A stretch of 64,000 nucleotides of DNA from positions 1 through 64,000 of the forward strand of contig CBDCGV010000002.1 of assembly GCA_965216955.1 (NCBI GenBank), read 5' to 3'. Numbering within the stretch: the first letter of the stretch is position 1; each line of letters starts with the position of its first letter. Below are positions 1-9,836 of this stretch, piece by piece. Source of the stretch: CBDCGV01 sp965216955 (GTDB lineage Bacteria; Bacteroidota; Bacteroidia; Chitinophagales; JADIYW01). The notes beneath the pieces were generated by a model that did not search any database, was not told the origin of the DNA, and saw nothing but the letters and a program-made list of their open reading frames with translations. Both the position numbers and the translations under genes were made by a program.

Positions 1-494
1 CTTTACTCGGATTAACCTTATTTACAGGTTTTTTACTATTATGATAATTACCAAGTGTATGATGGTTTCCTTAGTATTATGATTTATATTAACCCCCTTC
101 TTTTTTACCAGCTATAGCTGCTATTGCACAAAGAGAAGTTGCGTACAATTGTACTTATATATATTGTACAGTCCTAGGGATATAGTCATTGGAACCCAGT
201 TGCAATGTCTCTACATAACTTAATTCAGATTGTTCTTGAGTATGGTTGCTACAGAGTTTAAAGAAAACCAGGGGCAGCCAACATTCTTAACCTGAGTCAA
301 GCATTACCACCCACACCTGAACTTTATTTCTTAAATCATTTATTGATCCAGGTTTACTGGCTATGATACAGAATACGTGTACTTCCAACCCACTCTCTTG
401 AATAAATCTCAAGCCAGATCCAGCCCCTGAGACACGAGTTCTTTGTATCTACCCAAACACTACACAACCTCCAGGACGATTTCTTGTCTGAAAT

Positions 495-625
495 GAATTC
501 CTGTGACATGAACAACGAAATATGACCTCTGAAATGTAGGGAATATCTAAATATATGTACAGAATTCCTGTGACATGAACAACGAAATATGACCTCTGAA
601 ATGTAGGGAATATCTAAATATATGT
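495..625. repeat. Two-copy direct tandem repeat, 67-bp period
   Basis: The 64 bases beginning GAATTCCTGTGACATG at 495 recur without change starting at 562. The two copies are separated by three bases, giving a 67-bp period. No reading frame runs through it. It looks like a short satellite or recent duplication in the eukaryote-like part of the window. Confidence 0.9.
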
Positions 626-1077
626 TCCTGATTCCAAAACTTTGGAAAATATTATGTCAGTCAGTTTTAGCCAAGACAGGACACCTTTGGATCAGCTTTT
701 ACCCCAGCATGCAGTTATAGGGGCCAGTTATATCCCAGATTTTTACATGATTTTCCCAGTATAAATCCCTACATGAAGATCCAATCAGGTTTATACTAGC
801 CAGATGCAAAGACCACAGCTCTCATGCAACCCAAACATGATCTAATCTGGCAGTCCAGCTTGACTTATCTGGGTTCAGGTCTAAATACTACGTTCTCCAT
901 TCTTAAAAACTCCATTCATATGACTTCACACCAGAATATAAGTATTACTTGTGGGTTGTTCTAGAAACCCACAAATAAATCAGACATACAACTGTCAGAT
1001 GCAATGTCTTCATTCCACTTGTGTAGTTGTGATAACATTACTTTTTAAGCCATTTTGGTACAAAATAGCAGAGGAAG

Positions 1078-1110
1078 GGTCAGGGGAAGCCTGACCTCTT
1101 CCCGCTGACC
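1078..1110. repeat. Imperfect inverted repeat
   Basis: GGTCAGGGGAAG (1078-1089) faces CTTCCCGCTGACC (1098-1110), a near-perfect inverted repeat with one indel and an 8-base loop. It lies in the eukaryote-like region. No function can be assigned. Confidence 0.5.
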
Positions 1111-1857
1111 TCCCCCTTTTTGCTTAAGCCTGCTTTGCCTCTGATAAGCATCCCTGCCTAAAGTGCCAATTTAACCCTGTCTGTTTACAAAATTGACTCA
1201 TTCATGCAAGAATGAAAACTCCCTTCCACTCATATCCTGCATGAGGTTCAGTCAAAGTTGCAATGGCTTCCCTTGTTCAGTTTATTTTGACCATTACCAC
1301 TCCCCAATCTTTTAACAATCCTTCTTACAGGCATAAAACATCAAGCCAGCCAAAGTGCCAGTATTGGTTAGTACTTGATTTTGCAATACTAGTCAGGTAT
1401 ATTCAACATCAGAAAATTTCACTCTGATTCTTAACTTTAGATGATAACTTTAATAATTACATTTAGGTCTACATGTATAGCCTGAAAGATACATTTGTAG
1501 GCTACATATAAATCTAACCAAATGACCTAACTACATGTTCTGTATTATTGGACCCACAATACTTTATGGAATATCAGGGTTGTTATCTGATCTTCCATAT
1601 ATTTGCCATGACCTTCATGTAGAACAGACTACCCATCCGAATGGACTAAAATAAAAATATTCAATACAACATATGCAAATTAAAGTAACAGTTTTTTTTA
1701 AATTAACAAGACTATTTATTGGCTGTTTATTGATTCATGGATATGGTTCTTAGCAACATATTTTAAAAATGCTTTGTTAGTTGTTTCCATTTTCAAAAGA
1801 AGCAAAATTCAGTTATGAAAATATTTGTACCTCATCAGTGATTACGCAAATTAGCTA

Positions 1858-1889
<32 letters not shown>

Positions 1890-2567
1890 ACATTTGTAGT
1901 AAATGAAATAATTTTAATGAGACTTTATTTACTAAGATACTCTAATATAACATAAGACTTAGTTCCAGAATGTTGCATAATCTTATAGTTTCTTATTTTT
2001 TTCATTAGACCTTTTTGCATTTGAATTATATGCTTTATTATTTTATATTAAATTTATATACATTTCACATCAATCTTCACATTTTTACTTAAATTGCAAT
2101 AGAAAATATAGCTAATAAACATAATATCAGTCACATACAGCTCCGGTTGGCGGCCATTTTGAAAATATGCAAATTATGAAAAATGCTCAAGGGTGACAAG
2201 GTGTCATCAGTCAGTTTCTTCAGTGTCATTGTTTAAAGGAGCCCAAAACACTGAGAAACCTTTGTTATACCCTACTTCCAGGTTCAACCTCTATTCTGCC
2301 CGACTATAAGGAAGTTGCGTTTAGACAGGTGGTATAGTGAATAGAACTGTAACACTAGCTGCAGCTAAAGGCATAATATCAAGAGCCCCTCATCTATACA
2401 AAGATAATTTATTGGGCAGAAAATGGGTAGAATCATTTTGCTGAACCGTATGGGTATGTCAAGCGTAAAGGTACTAAGGAAGCCAGAAAGTTACCTGCAG
2501 ATTTTGATGAAATCAAATCTGAGTTCAGGCCTGAAGGAACTGCGAGAACAATAGTTCGGGTTGCGAA

Positions 2568-2595
2568 GGTTACGCAAAGCCTATTTTGCGTAACC
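2568..2595. repeat. Inverted repeat with GGTTACGCAAA arms
   Basis: Perfect 11-base arms (2568-2578 and 2585-2595) flank a 6-base loop. The GTTACGCA core recurs in the palindrome at 2768-2801, so both probably belong to one small non-autonomous element inserted in the transposase remnant. Confidence 0.75.
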
Positions 2596-2767
2596 CTAGT
2601 TCAGTTCACCTGAATATTTGGCACTTCTCAAGATAAACTGGCCAAGATCTATGTTATTATCACTGTAGTGTTAGGAGCCCATCTTAAGATCCTGGCTCAG
2701 TATCCTAATTCATTTTACTGGTTAGTTGTAGTCTGACCTACTTATGTAAAATGGGTTATGCAGTGAT

Positions 2768-2801
2768 AAATCTGCGTAACCCATATGGGTTACGCAGATT
2801 T
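2768..2801. repeat. Perfect 34-bp palindrome
   Basis: The sequence is exactly self-complementary around the axis 2784/2785, with half-site AAATCTGCGTAACCCAT. It shares the core GCGTAACC with the inverted repeat 170 bases upstream. It could be the end of a MITE-like element. It lies between the two transposase fragments. Confidence 0.85.
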
Positions 2802-3724
2802 TATAATTCCAGCAGGCCTGGAGTTTCTAAATTGAGTTTCTAATGTGCCAAGAAAATTCTGTTACAGATGATAGAATGATAATTAACTTTGATCAGACAG
2901 GAACAAAATTTGTTCCCACGAGTGAGTGGACCATGGAGAGCCAGGGATCTAAACAGGTGCCAATTAAAGGGAATGAGGACAAAAGAGAAATGACAGTACT
3001 ACTCAGCTGCAATGTAAAAGAAGAAATGTTACCGGCTTAGCTTATTTACCAAGGTAATACATCGGTAATGAGTAATTCAAATTCTAAAATTAATAACAAT
3101 ACTAACTTTACATCTACTGTCTTGTCAGAGTTATTAGTTGATACTAGTAATAAAGTTTTGTTTGCGATGGTTTTTGTGTATATTTTAGGCAGGGATATTC
3201 CTGTACTAAATTGATTTATTAACCAATCATTTCTTTTATGACTGATGTTAGACCATTTTTTCTGTAGAATCCGATTCCGCCTCATACATTTTTGTATCGT
3301 GCATAGTTAATGAGCTAATTTGCATAAATTATTGCTTAAGGTAGTTTTTTTCAAAATGTAGGTATATTTGCAGTAAAAGTGACCAGAGTTGATGATTTTG
3401 CATCAAGCTTAACATTAAACACCATTATGAGTACCATTTTATAGGCTGCAATGAATATTAAGTAAAAATGTGCATATTTTATGCAAACCGATAGTTCAGG
3501 CATGTTACTACGTGTAACCATATGCGTGACAACCTTTTAAATTTCTAACCCCAAATCTCATTTGATTTCTTAAAATGGGCATAAACAACAAGAACTGTTA
3601 TCAAAGTACATATTTTCTATAAATTTAGGGGATTTAATAAAAAATAACTGCTTATTTGCATATTACAATAATTTTTGTGTTATGAAAGGTTAAGTAAATA
3701 GTCGGGGATCCAGCTTACTGGGGC

Positions 3725-4558
3725 CTAAGCTAATACCTCACCACCAATATATATATCAGACAAGAAAAAACTAGTTCCTAAACTTCTATCAAAAATTAAC
3801 AGCACCGCTGCAGATAATAAAACGGGAAATGAAAGAATTCCAATAATTGCTACGAAAAATAACGCCCACACAGTTAATGGCATTTTAGTCATTGCCATAC
3901 CCTTGGTACGCATATTCAAGACTGTCGTTACATAATTCAATCCTCCCAATAAAGTAGAGGCAATAAACAATGCCATACTAATTAACCAGAGTGTCATACC
4001 GACTCCTGATCCAGGACTGGCTTGGGGTAAAGCACTCAATGGAGGATAAACTGTCCATCCACCTGAAGCAGGACCTGTTGGCACAAAAATAGAAGCCATC
4101 ATCACAACACCAGCAATAAAAAACAACCAATATGAAAGTAAATTCATAAATGGAGAAGCCATATCCCTAGCCCCTATTTGTAGAGGGATTAAGAAATTGG
4201 CAAAAGTTCCACTTAAGCCAGCAGTCAATACAAAGAACACCATTATAGTACCATGTAAAGTAACTAGTGCATAATAGGCATTAGGATTCAAAATACCATC
4301 AGTATACCAAGCACCAAAGAGTGCCTCTAAAAAAGGAAATGTTTCATCTGGCCATGCCAGTTGCAGTCTAAATAAAATAGAAAAGAATGCTCCAATAACC
4401 GCCCAAAAAATACCTGTAAAAAGGAATTGTCTAGCGATCATCTTATGATCCATACTAAAAATGTATTTAGACACAAAAGTCTCTACATGATGATGTTCTT
4501 CATGGTGATCATGTCCAACATGTTCATCAGCTTGTATTTGTGTATCAACGGTAGACAT
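3725..4558 (-). CDS. ctaD: Cytochrome c oxidase subunit I, C-terminally truncated at the contig junction
   Basis: Catalytic subunit of an aa3-type heme-copper oxidase, reducing O2 to water in the inner membrane. Only 277 residues remain of a family length near 600. The N-terminus has a His-rich stretch (residues 13-25), followed by membrane helices. H102 in the LHGTIMVFF motif is a low-spin heme a ligand. The frame reads normally to GGEVL and then hits an unrelated Ala and stop. The family continues here with the segment leading to the CuB and heme a3 histidines, all of which are missing. The break at about 3731 is therefore the edge of genuine bacterial sequence and not a natural stop. It is the last gene of the act-cta operon, 21 bases after ctaC. 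Confidence 0.93.
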   Translation of the reverse strand: MSTVDTQIQADEHVGHDHHEEHHHVETFVSKYIFSMDHKMIARQFLFTGIFWAVIGAFFSILFRLQLAWPDETFPFLEALFGAWYTDGILNPNAYYALVTLHGTIMVFFVLTAGLSGTFANFLIPLQIGARDMASPFMNLLSYWLFFIAGVVMMASIFVPTGPASGGWTVYPPLSALPQASPGSGVGMTLWLISMALFIASTLLGGLNYVTTVLNMRTKGMAMTKMPLTVWALFFVAIIGILSFPVLLSAAVLLIFDRSLGTSFFLSDIYIGGEVLA

Positions 4559-4579
4559 AAGTACTACTTTTATTATTTA

Positions 4580-5569
4580 TTAATTAGATGCCTGTAATGG
4601 CTTAACTACTGTTTCATAGTATGATTGCTGCTCTTTCTCCCACGCCTCATATTCCTCTTCAGAAACAATTTTAACTACTTTTCTCATATTATAATGTGCT
4701 GAACCACAAAGCTCGGCACAAGCTAATTCGTAAACAAAGTCAGGGTTCTTAGTAATTTCCTTCATTTCTTTAGTCGTGATTGTAGGTCGAAACCAAAATT
4801 TTGTAGGAATACCCGGAACCGCATCCATTTTTAATCTAAAATGAGGCAAGTAAAAGTTATGTAACACATCTAAAGAGCCTATTCTTACTAAAATAGGTTT
4901 GTTAACTGGTAATACAATTTCCTGAGGAATGAAATCATCATGACTAGCATTATTACTCCAATTCACCCCTAATTCGTTCTCCGCATTTACTAAAGTAAAG
5001 TCTCTTGGACCTAATTCATTATCTGCACCAGGATACCTGATTGTCCATTTGAATTGTTGTGCAGTAGCTTCAATGACTAAGGCCTCAGAAGGTGCTTTTG
5101 AAAATATCTTTGCCCATTTTGAAAGACCAAAGCCCACTAATATGAACAATACAATTGCCGGAACCACTGTCCATATAATTTCTAAACTATTGTTATGAGG
5201 ATAATACAATGCTTTTCTATTCTTATTGTATTTATATCTATAAACAAATACAAACAAGATAACTTGAGTTAATACAAATACAATCCCAGTAAAGAAAAGT
5301 GTAATGTTAATTAATTGATCAATCCATACACCATGCTCCGAAGCTGCTACTGGTAAAAATTTATGCTTTACAGGAAAAACAGAAACTATACAGTAAACTA
5401 AAGTACCTATTCCTGTTATCAAGGTTAAAAAAGCCAATCGGTCATTTTTTTCACTCTCATAGGCCTCTTGATCTTCTCTAAGAACACCAATTAATTCTGT
5501 AGCCTTAGCAACTTGAAGCAATACTAAAAATGCTAAAACAACTACTAATATGATCAACACTGCTGACAT
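4580..5569 (-). CDS. ctaC: Cytochrome c oxidase subunit II
   Basis: This subunit receives electrons from cytochrome c domains at its binuclear CuA centre and passes them to subunit I. The 329-residue protein has an N-terminal helix (about 2-20), two further membrane helices (about 47-65 and 85-110) and a third near 132-150, then the periplasmic cupredoxin domain. CuA ligands are visible: H237, C284, E286 (backbone), C288, H292 and M295 in the C-x3-C-x3-H-x2-M motif. The extra N-terminal helix is usual for Bacteroidota homologues of this operon, as far as I recall. It lies between actF and ctaD with short spacers, which fits the alternative complex III-oxidase supercomplex. Confidence 0.96.
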   Translation of the reverse strand: MSAVLIILVVVLAFLVLLQVAKATELIGVLREDQEAYESEKNDRLAFLTLITGIGTLVYCIVSVFPVKHKFLPVAASEHGVWIDQLINITLFFTGIVFVLTQVILFVFVYRYKYNKNRKALYYPHNNSLEIIWTVVPAIVLFILVGFGLSKWAKIFSKAPSEALVIEATAQQFKWTIRYPGADNELGPRDFTLVNAENELGVNWSNNASHDDFIPQEIVLPVNKPILVRIGSLDVLHNFYLPHFRLKMDAVPGIPTKFWFRPTITTKEMKEITKNPDFVYELACAELCGSAHYNMRKVVKIVSEEEYEAWEKEQQSYYETVVKPLQASN

Positions 5570-5587
5570 CTTCTTTTATCTATTTAA

Positions 5588-7219
5588 TTAAATATGATGT
5601 TTTAAACTTTCTTTATAGTAAGGATGCTGTTTAGATTCTAAATCTCTCACCTTCGTTAATGCTGTAAACACAACAAAACCAAAAAGTCCCGCAGCAAACA
5701 ACAACAATCCTATACTTATAAATCCAAATCCACCCTTAGGTACATTAGGAACTACTATCATGTTAAAAAAGTCAACCCAATGCCCAAAAATTAAAATCAC
5801 ACACATAGGTATTAAAAAAGCCCTACTCCTTTTCGTCTTTCTTTTCATCAATATGAAAAATGGCAGTAAGAAATTAATTACAAAGGCGCCAATAAATAAC
5901 ACGGGATAAGTAGAATATCTCTTTTTAAAGTATAATGTCTCTTCAGGAATATTTCCATACCAAATCAACATGTATTGAGAAAACCATAGGTATGTCCAGA
6001 AAACACTTATTGCAAACATGTATTTACCTAAATCGTGTAAGTGATTGTCATTTACATTAGGTAAATATCCATACTTCTGCAAAACAAGTATAATTAGAAT
6101 TGTAGCGGCAAACATGGTTACAGCCGCACTTGCAAAATTATACCATGCATACAATGTACTATACCAATGAGGCTCAATAGACATCACCCAATCCCAAGTA
6201 CCAAAAGCATCAATAATAGCCACCAAAACGATGGTCGTTGCTGCTAACACTCTACTTTTACTGAAGAATTTAATAGACGGTGATTCATCTTGCTTCCGTA
6301 AATTTTTCCACCAAGAAGCTACTAAAAACATGATCACTCCAAAATAGATGAATGACCTAACCGCAAACCCTTTAGTATTTAGGAAAGGCTGCTTCAATGC
6401 CAATAAACTATCGTAAGTGTCTGAACCTTCTTCAAAAAGATATAAATGCGTCCATTCAAAAATGTCTAGTTTTCCAAGGATAAAAACGATTATTCCTAAT
6501 ACAAAGGCAACTGGTATCATTGAAGTAAGTGCCAATGAAACCTTTTGAACCTGAATATACCATCCTGCCCAAGCAATCGTATGACCAGCAATAAAAAAAA
6601 GTGCTGTTACACCAATCCAAAAAGCCATTACCAACAAAACCCAAGCATTAGTAGTGATGATTTGCTTCAGTTGAGCGCTTCTTGTTTTTTCATGTCCATG
6701 ATGTCCGTGATGCCCTCCTGTTTGTGCATCTATTATATGCTTAGGGGCATTCTCAAAACTGTGATGTAATTCATGATGATCGTCTCCATGTCCTCCTCCA
6801 TGTGCACCATGATCATCATTATGGTGGCCATCGGCGTGTGCCGATTCATGATGACCTTCTTCTACTCCATGAGGAGTTTCATGCCCATTTCCATCGTAAT
6901 TACCGTCTCCATCTACATGATTATCAGTATGACCATCCTGCAACTCATTCACTAAGTGCTCCGCATCACCTCTAATTTGATCATGGTGATTGTCAACAGT
7001 TTCTTCGTGATGGTCATCCTCATGATGATCTGCTTTGAAATGTGCTTCTCCATGGTGTTCTACTACTTCGGTATGACCATCACCATGATCACCATGTCCG
7101 CCATGACCTTTTTTCTCTTTTCCTTGTGTGAACAAGCCTAATACAAATAGGAGTCCTCCTATTAACATCAACCCAAAGAGTTTGCTTTTTATCCCTCCAT
7201 CAAATGAAAACGTACTCAT
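5588..7219 (-). CDS. actF: Alternative complex III subunit ActF with a long His-rich insertion
   Basis: NrfD-like integral membrane subunit of the quinol:cytochrome c oxidoreductase (alternative complex III). The first helix (about 13-31) is followed by residues 39-176, which hold 36 histidines among Gly, Asp and Glu. The remaining membrane helices run from about 190 to 525. At 543 residues it is roughly 100 longer than I would expect for ActF, and the excess is this low-complexity segment. The segment could bind copper or zinc near the oxidase, which is inference. It sits between actE and ctaC. Its His codons generate spurious open frames on the opposite strand. Confidence 0.93.
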   Translation of the reverse strand: MSTFSFDGGIKSKLFGLMLIGGLLFVLGLFTQGKEKKGHGGHGDHGDGHTEVVEHHGEAHFKADHHEDDHHEETVDNHHDQIRGDAEHLVNELQDGHTDNHVDGDGNYDGNGHETPHGVEEGHHESAHADGHHNDDHGAHGGGHGDDHHELHHSFENAPKHIIDAQTGGHHGHHGHEKTRSAQLKQIITTNAWVLLVMAFWIGVTALFFIAGHTIAWAGWYIQVQKVSLALTSMIPVAFVLGIIVFILGKLDIFEWTHLYLFEEGSDTYDSLLALKQPFLNTKGFAVRSFIYFGVIMFLVASWWKNLRKQDESPSIKFFSKSRVLAATTIVLVAIIDAFGTWDWVMSIEPHWYSTLYAWYNFASAAVTMFAATILIILVLQKYGYLPNVNDNHLHDLGKYMFAISVFWTYLWFSQYMLIWYGNIPEETLYFKKRYSTYPVLFIGAFVINFLLPFFILMKRKTKRSRAFLIPMCVILIFGHWVDFFNMIVVPNVPKGGFGFISIGLLLFAAGLFGFVVFTALTKVRDLESKQHPYYKESLKHHI

Positions 7220-7235
7220 TCTTAGCTTGTTTTAT

Positions 7236-7820
7236 TTATTTATCTGCATTTTTTGCAAGATATTCCGCTTGCATACCTTTAATATATTCTATCACGCCCC
7301 ATCGCTCTCGCTCATTCAATTGTGTCGCATACGACCCCATCATTCCTTTTCCAAACATCACTACGTGGTACATCTTACCTTCTGGTAAAGACAAAATGTC
7401 CTCTCTGAAATAAGATGGTGGCGGTGGAAATTTCTCTATCTGAATTAAGTGACCGTCAGCCTCTCCTTTATCGCCATGACAAATGGCACAATTGACGGTA
7501 TATAACCTTTTCGCCTCTCCCTTAATATATTCTTCTGTAAAATGATAAGGGTTTTTCAATTCAACACCTGCTTGTTCATACCCTTCTGTAGAATTAGTAT
7601 ATGGATATATTTTTTGTCCTTGTGCTATAGATCCTTCTGGTGGTAATTGAGCCGTCATTCCATTACTAAAAACAGGATTAGGCGTATAGGTCTCATAAGC
7701 TGTTGAATGTGCCATGTCAGGAATGTATTCTCGCCCAGGACTTTTGGGGTTTCGAATACAAGATGTTGCCACCAATGCGATGAGTACACTTAATAAGCTA
7801 TATTTCTTTACTTTAAACAT
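7236..7820 (-). CDS. actE: Alternative complex III subunit ActE, monoheme cytochrome c lipoprotein
   Basis: Periplasmic electron-transfer subunit of alternative complex III. The 194-residue protein begins with a lipoprotein signal whose lipobox ends at C21. One c-type heme site is present, C111-x2-C114-H115 (NCAICHGDKGEADG), and Met residues downstream (GKGMMGSYA) can provide the sixth ligand. It lies 4 bases after actD and 16 bases before actF, so the genes are clearly cotranscribed. Length and motif fit the family. Confidence 0.95.
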   Translation of the reverse strand: MFKVKKYSLLSVLIALVATSCIRNPKSPGREYIPDMAHSTAYETYTPNPVFSNGMTAQLPPEGSIAQGQKIYPYTNSTEGYEQAGVELKNPYHFTEEYIKGEAKRLYTVNCAICHGDKGEADGHLIQIEKFPPPPSYFREDILSLPEGKMYHVVMFGKGMMGSYATQLNERERWGVIEYIKGMQAEYLAKNADK

Positions 7821-7824
7821 CTTC

Positions 7825-8361
7825 TTATAGTTCTTTTTGATATACTTCCGTTGCCCCTTGATCTTTTAATAAATCAGAAACTGCATTAACATCCAAAGTT
7901 TCATCAATTTTGAACGTCATTGCAAATTTATCATCTGTCGTTCTTGGATCGATAATTTTTGGTTGCTTACCAGGATATAAATTGCACAAATAGTAAAATG
8001 AAACAACCATACCAACACTTGCAAACAAAACCGTTAGCTCAAAGGTGATAGGAATCCAAGAAAGCAATGATAAGAAAGGCTTACCACCAAAATTCGTTGG
8101 ATAACTCATTGTACTTACCCAAGTAATAAAACATAAAGCAAATAGTGTCCCGGTTCCACCAAAGAGAAAACCTGCTGTATGAAGTTTCGTCTCTCTTAAT
8201 CCCATTTTATGTTCTAATCCATGAACAGGAAATGGAGTAAAAACATCTGTAATATTTTGTCCGGCAGCTCTTACGCCCTCTACTGCTTTTAACAGTACAT
8301 CATCGTCATCAAAGATGCCTACCAAAAATTTGTCGTTCGTATTTGTTGATGTATTAGCCAT
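7825..8361 (-). CDS. actD: Alternative complex III subunit ActD (DUF3341)
   Basis: Small membrane subunit of alternative complex III. It has 178 residues, with a soluble N-terminal alpha/beta part that begins with FLVGIFDDDDVLLKAVEGVR and two central membrane helices (about 63-83 and 102-127). Its start codon shares one base with the actC stop (8361), which shows tight translational coupling. The DUF3341 family is found almost only in this operon. No cofactor motif is visible, as expected. Confidence 0.94.
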   Translation of the reverse strand: MANTSTNTNDKFLVGIFDDDDVLLKAVEGVRAAGQNITDVFTPFPVHGLEHKMGLRETKLHTAGFLFGGTGTLFALCFITWVSTMSYPTNFGGKPFLSLLSWIPITFELTVLFASVGMVVSFYYLCNLYPGKQPKIIDPRTTDDKFAMTFKIDETLDVNAVSDLLKDQGATEVYQKEL

Positions 8362-9818
8362 TAGTTATTCGTCATTTCTGCGTTTTCTAATACTTTTTCT
8401 TCTGTATCACGTTGTTGGTAAATTTCTTGATCTTTTACCTCTTCGTGTTGTTTCTTTCTATACTGATTTCCTGATACTTTCAGAATACTCTTAATCTCTG
8501 CGATAGCAACTACAGGGAAGAACCTAGCAAATGCTAAGAATAACGTCATAAAAATCCCCAACGTACCAAAGTAGATACCCATTTCCACCCATGATGGCTT
8601 ATACATCGTCCAACTGGATGGTATATAATCTCGATGCAATGAAATAACAATAATTACAAATCGCTCAAACCACATCCCTATGTTTACAAAAATCGACATA
8701 ATGAAAGTGATCGCTACACTTCTTCTTGCAAATCGAAACCAAAAGATTTGTGGTGATATTAGGTTACAGCTCATCATTATCCAATATGCCCATGCATATG
8801 GACCAAACATTCTATCTGCGAACTGATACATTTCAGGACCATATCCAGAATACCATGCTACAAAAAGTTCTGTTAAATATGCCGTACCAACCATAGTACC
8901 TGTTAACAAGATTACCTTATTCATGGACTCAATATGTCCTATGGTAATGTAATCTTCTAAGTTCATGATTTTACGAACGACTAGCATAAGCGTTTGTACC
9001 ATTGCAAATCCAGAGAAAATTGCACCTGCAACGAAATATGGTGGCAAAATGGTCGTATGCCACCCAGGAATTACGGAAGTTGCAAAGTCAAAACTTACAA
9101 TAGTATGTACCGAAAGTACTAGAGGTGTAGCTAAACCTGCCAGAATCAATGATAAAGACTCCCATCTTTCCCAATGCTTAGCACTTCCTACCCAACCAAA
9201 ACTTAAGGCATTATAAATTCCCCAACGAATTTTCCCTTTTGCTTTATCTCTAATAGTTGCAAAATCTGGAACTAAGCCCGTATACCAGAATAACAAAGAC
9301 ACCGTCAAATAAGTACTAATCGCAAAAACATCCCATAAAAGCGGAGAGTTGAAATTTACCCATAATGGTCCTCTTGTATTTGGATAAGGGAATATAAAAA
9401 ACACATCCCATGGACGCCCTGTGTGCAATAAAGGAAATATTCCAGCACAAATTACGGCGAAAATAGTCATCGCTTCTGCCGCCCTGTTTACCCCTGTTCT
9501 CCATTTCTGACGGAACAACAATAGGATCGCTGAAATTAGTGTTCCCGCATGACCAATACCTACCCACCATACAAAGTTAGTGATATCCCAGGCCCAGCCA
9601 ATTGTTTTGTTTACGCCCCATGATCCAATTCCAAAACATACTGTCCATCCCAAACAAAAGACACCAAACAATGCCAATAAGCCTGAAACGGTAATTGAAA
9701 TCAACCATAGTGGCTGAATTTTTCCTGTGGTAGAACGTACAATATCCTCGGTAACATCCCCGTAGGTCTTATTACCGGTTACTAATGGTTCTCGTAAGGG
9801 TGATTCAAAATGTCCCAT
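8361..9818 (-). CDS. actC: Alternative complex III subunit ActC (NrfD/PsrC-like)
   Basis: Polytopic subunit that is thought to form the quinol-binding and proton-conducting part of alternative complex III. The 485-residue protein has around ten hydrophobic helices spanning 40-430 and a charged C-terminal tail (about 445-485). Motifs such as WWVGIGHAGTLISA and HTGRPW are typical of the NrfD/PsrC family. It overlaps actD by one base and follows actB by 18 bases. It is related to ActF, the second NrfD-like subunit of the complex. Confidence 0.95.
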   Translation of the reverse strand: MGHFESPLREPLVTGNKTYGDVTEDIVRSTTGKIQPLWLISITVSGLLALFGVFCLGWTVCFGIGSWGVNKTIGWAWDITNFVWWVGIGHAGTLISAILLLFRQKWRTGVNRAAEAMTIFAVICAGIFPLLHTGRPWDVFFIFPYPNTRGPLWVNFNSPLLWDVFAISTYLTVSLLFWYTGLVPDFATIRDKAKGKIRWGIYNALSFGWVGSAKHWERWESLSLILAGLATPLVLSVHTIVSFDFATSVIPGWHTTILPPYFVAGAIFSGFAMVQTLMLVVRKIMNLEDYITIGHIESMNKVILLTGTMVGTAYLTELFVAWYSGYGPEMYQFADRMFGPYAWAYWIMMSCNLISPQIFWFRFARRSVAITFIMSIFVNIGMWFERFVIIVISLHRDYIPSSWTMYKPSWVEMGIYFGTLGIFMTLFLAFARFFPVVAIAEIKSILKVSGNQYRKKQHEEVKDQEIYQQRDTEEKVLENAEMTNN

Positions 9819-9836
9819 TTATACTTTGTTTCCTTC

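Larger units (their letters stand above)
2441..3060 (+). pseudogene. Decayed pogo/Tigger-like (DDE_1) transposase fragment
   Basis: Two conceptual pieces match the order seen in pogo-superfamily DDE transposases. The first, 2452-2526, reads GYVKRKGTKEARKLPADF and onward. It is preceded one frame away by LNRMG (2441-2455), so a single-base frameshift splits it. The second, about 2843-3037, reads MIINFDQTGTKFVPTSEWTM, contains the first catalytic Asp context (N-F-D-Q-T-G), and then a DKREMTVLL motif. A TAG stop at 3038 interrupts LPx-LIYQG, where family members usually have Gln. About 300 bases with inverted repeats separate the two pieces and look like a later insertion. The family is eukaryotic (sponges, cnidarians and other invertebrates), recognised from memory of its motifs and not from a search. 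Confidence 0.7.

Noticed and set aside
3046..3285. 79-residue open frame on the minus strand of the eukaryote-like flank
   Set aside because: It overlaps the tail of the transposase remnant on the opposite strand, has no family resemblance and no promoter, and lies in non-bacterial DNA.
6545..7141. Four open frames on the plus strand opposite actF
   Set aside because: They arise from His codons (CAT/CAC) read backwards as Met and Val codons. ActF on the minus strand is the real gene.
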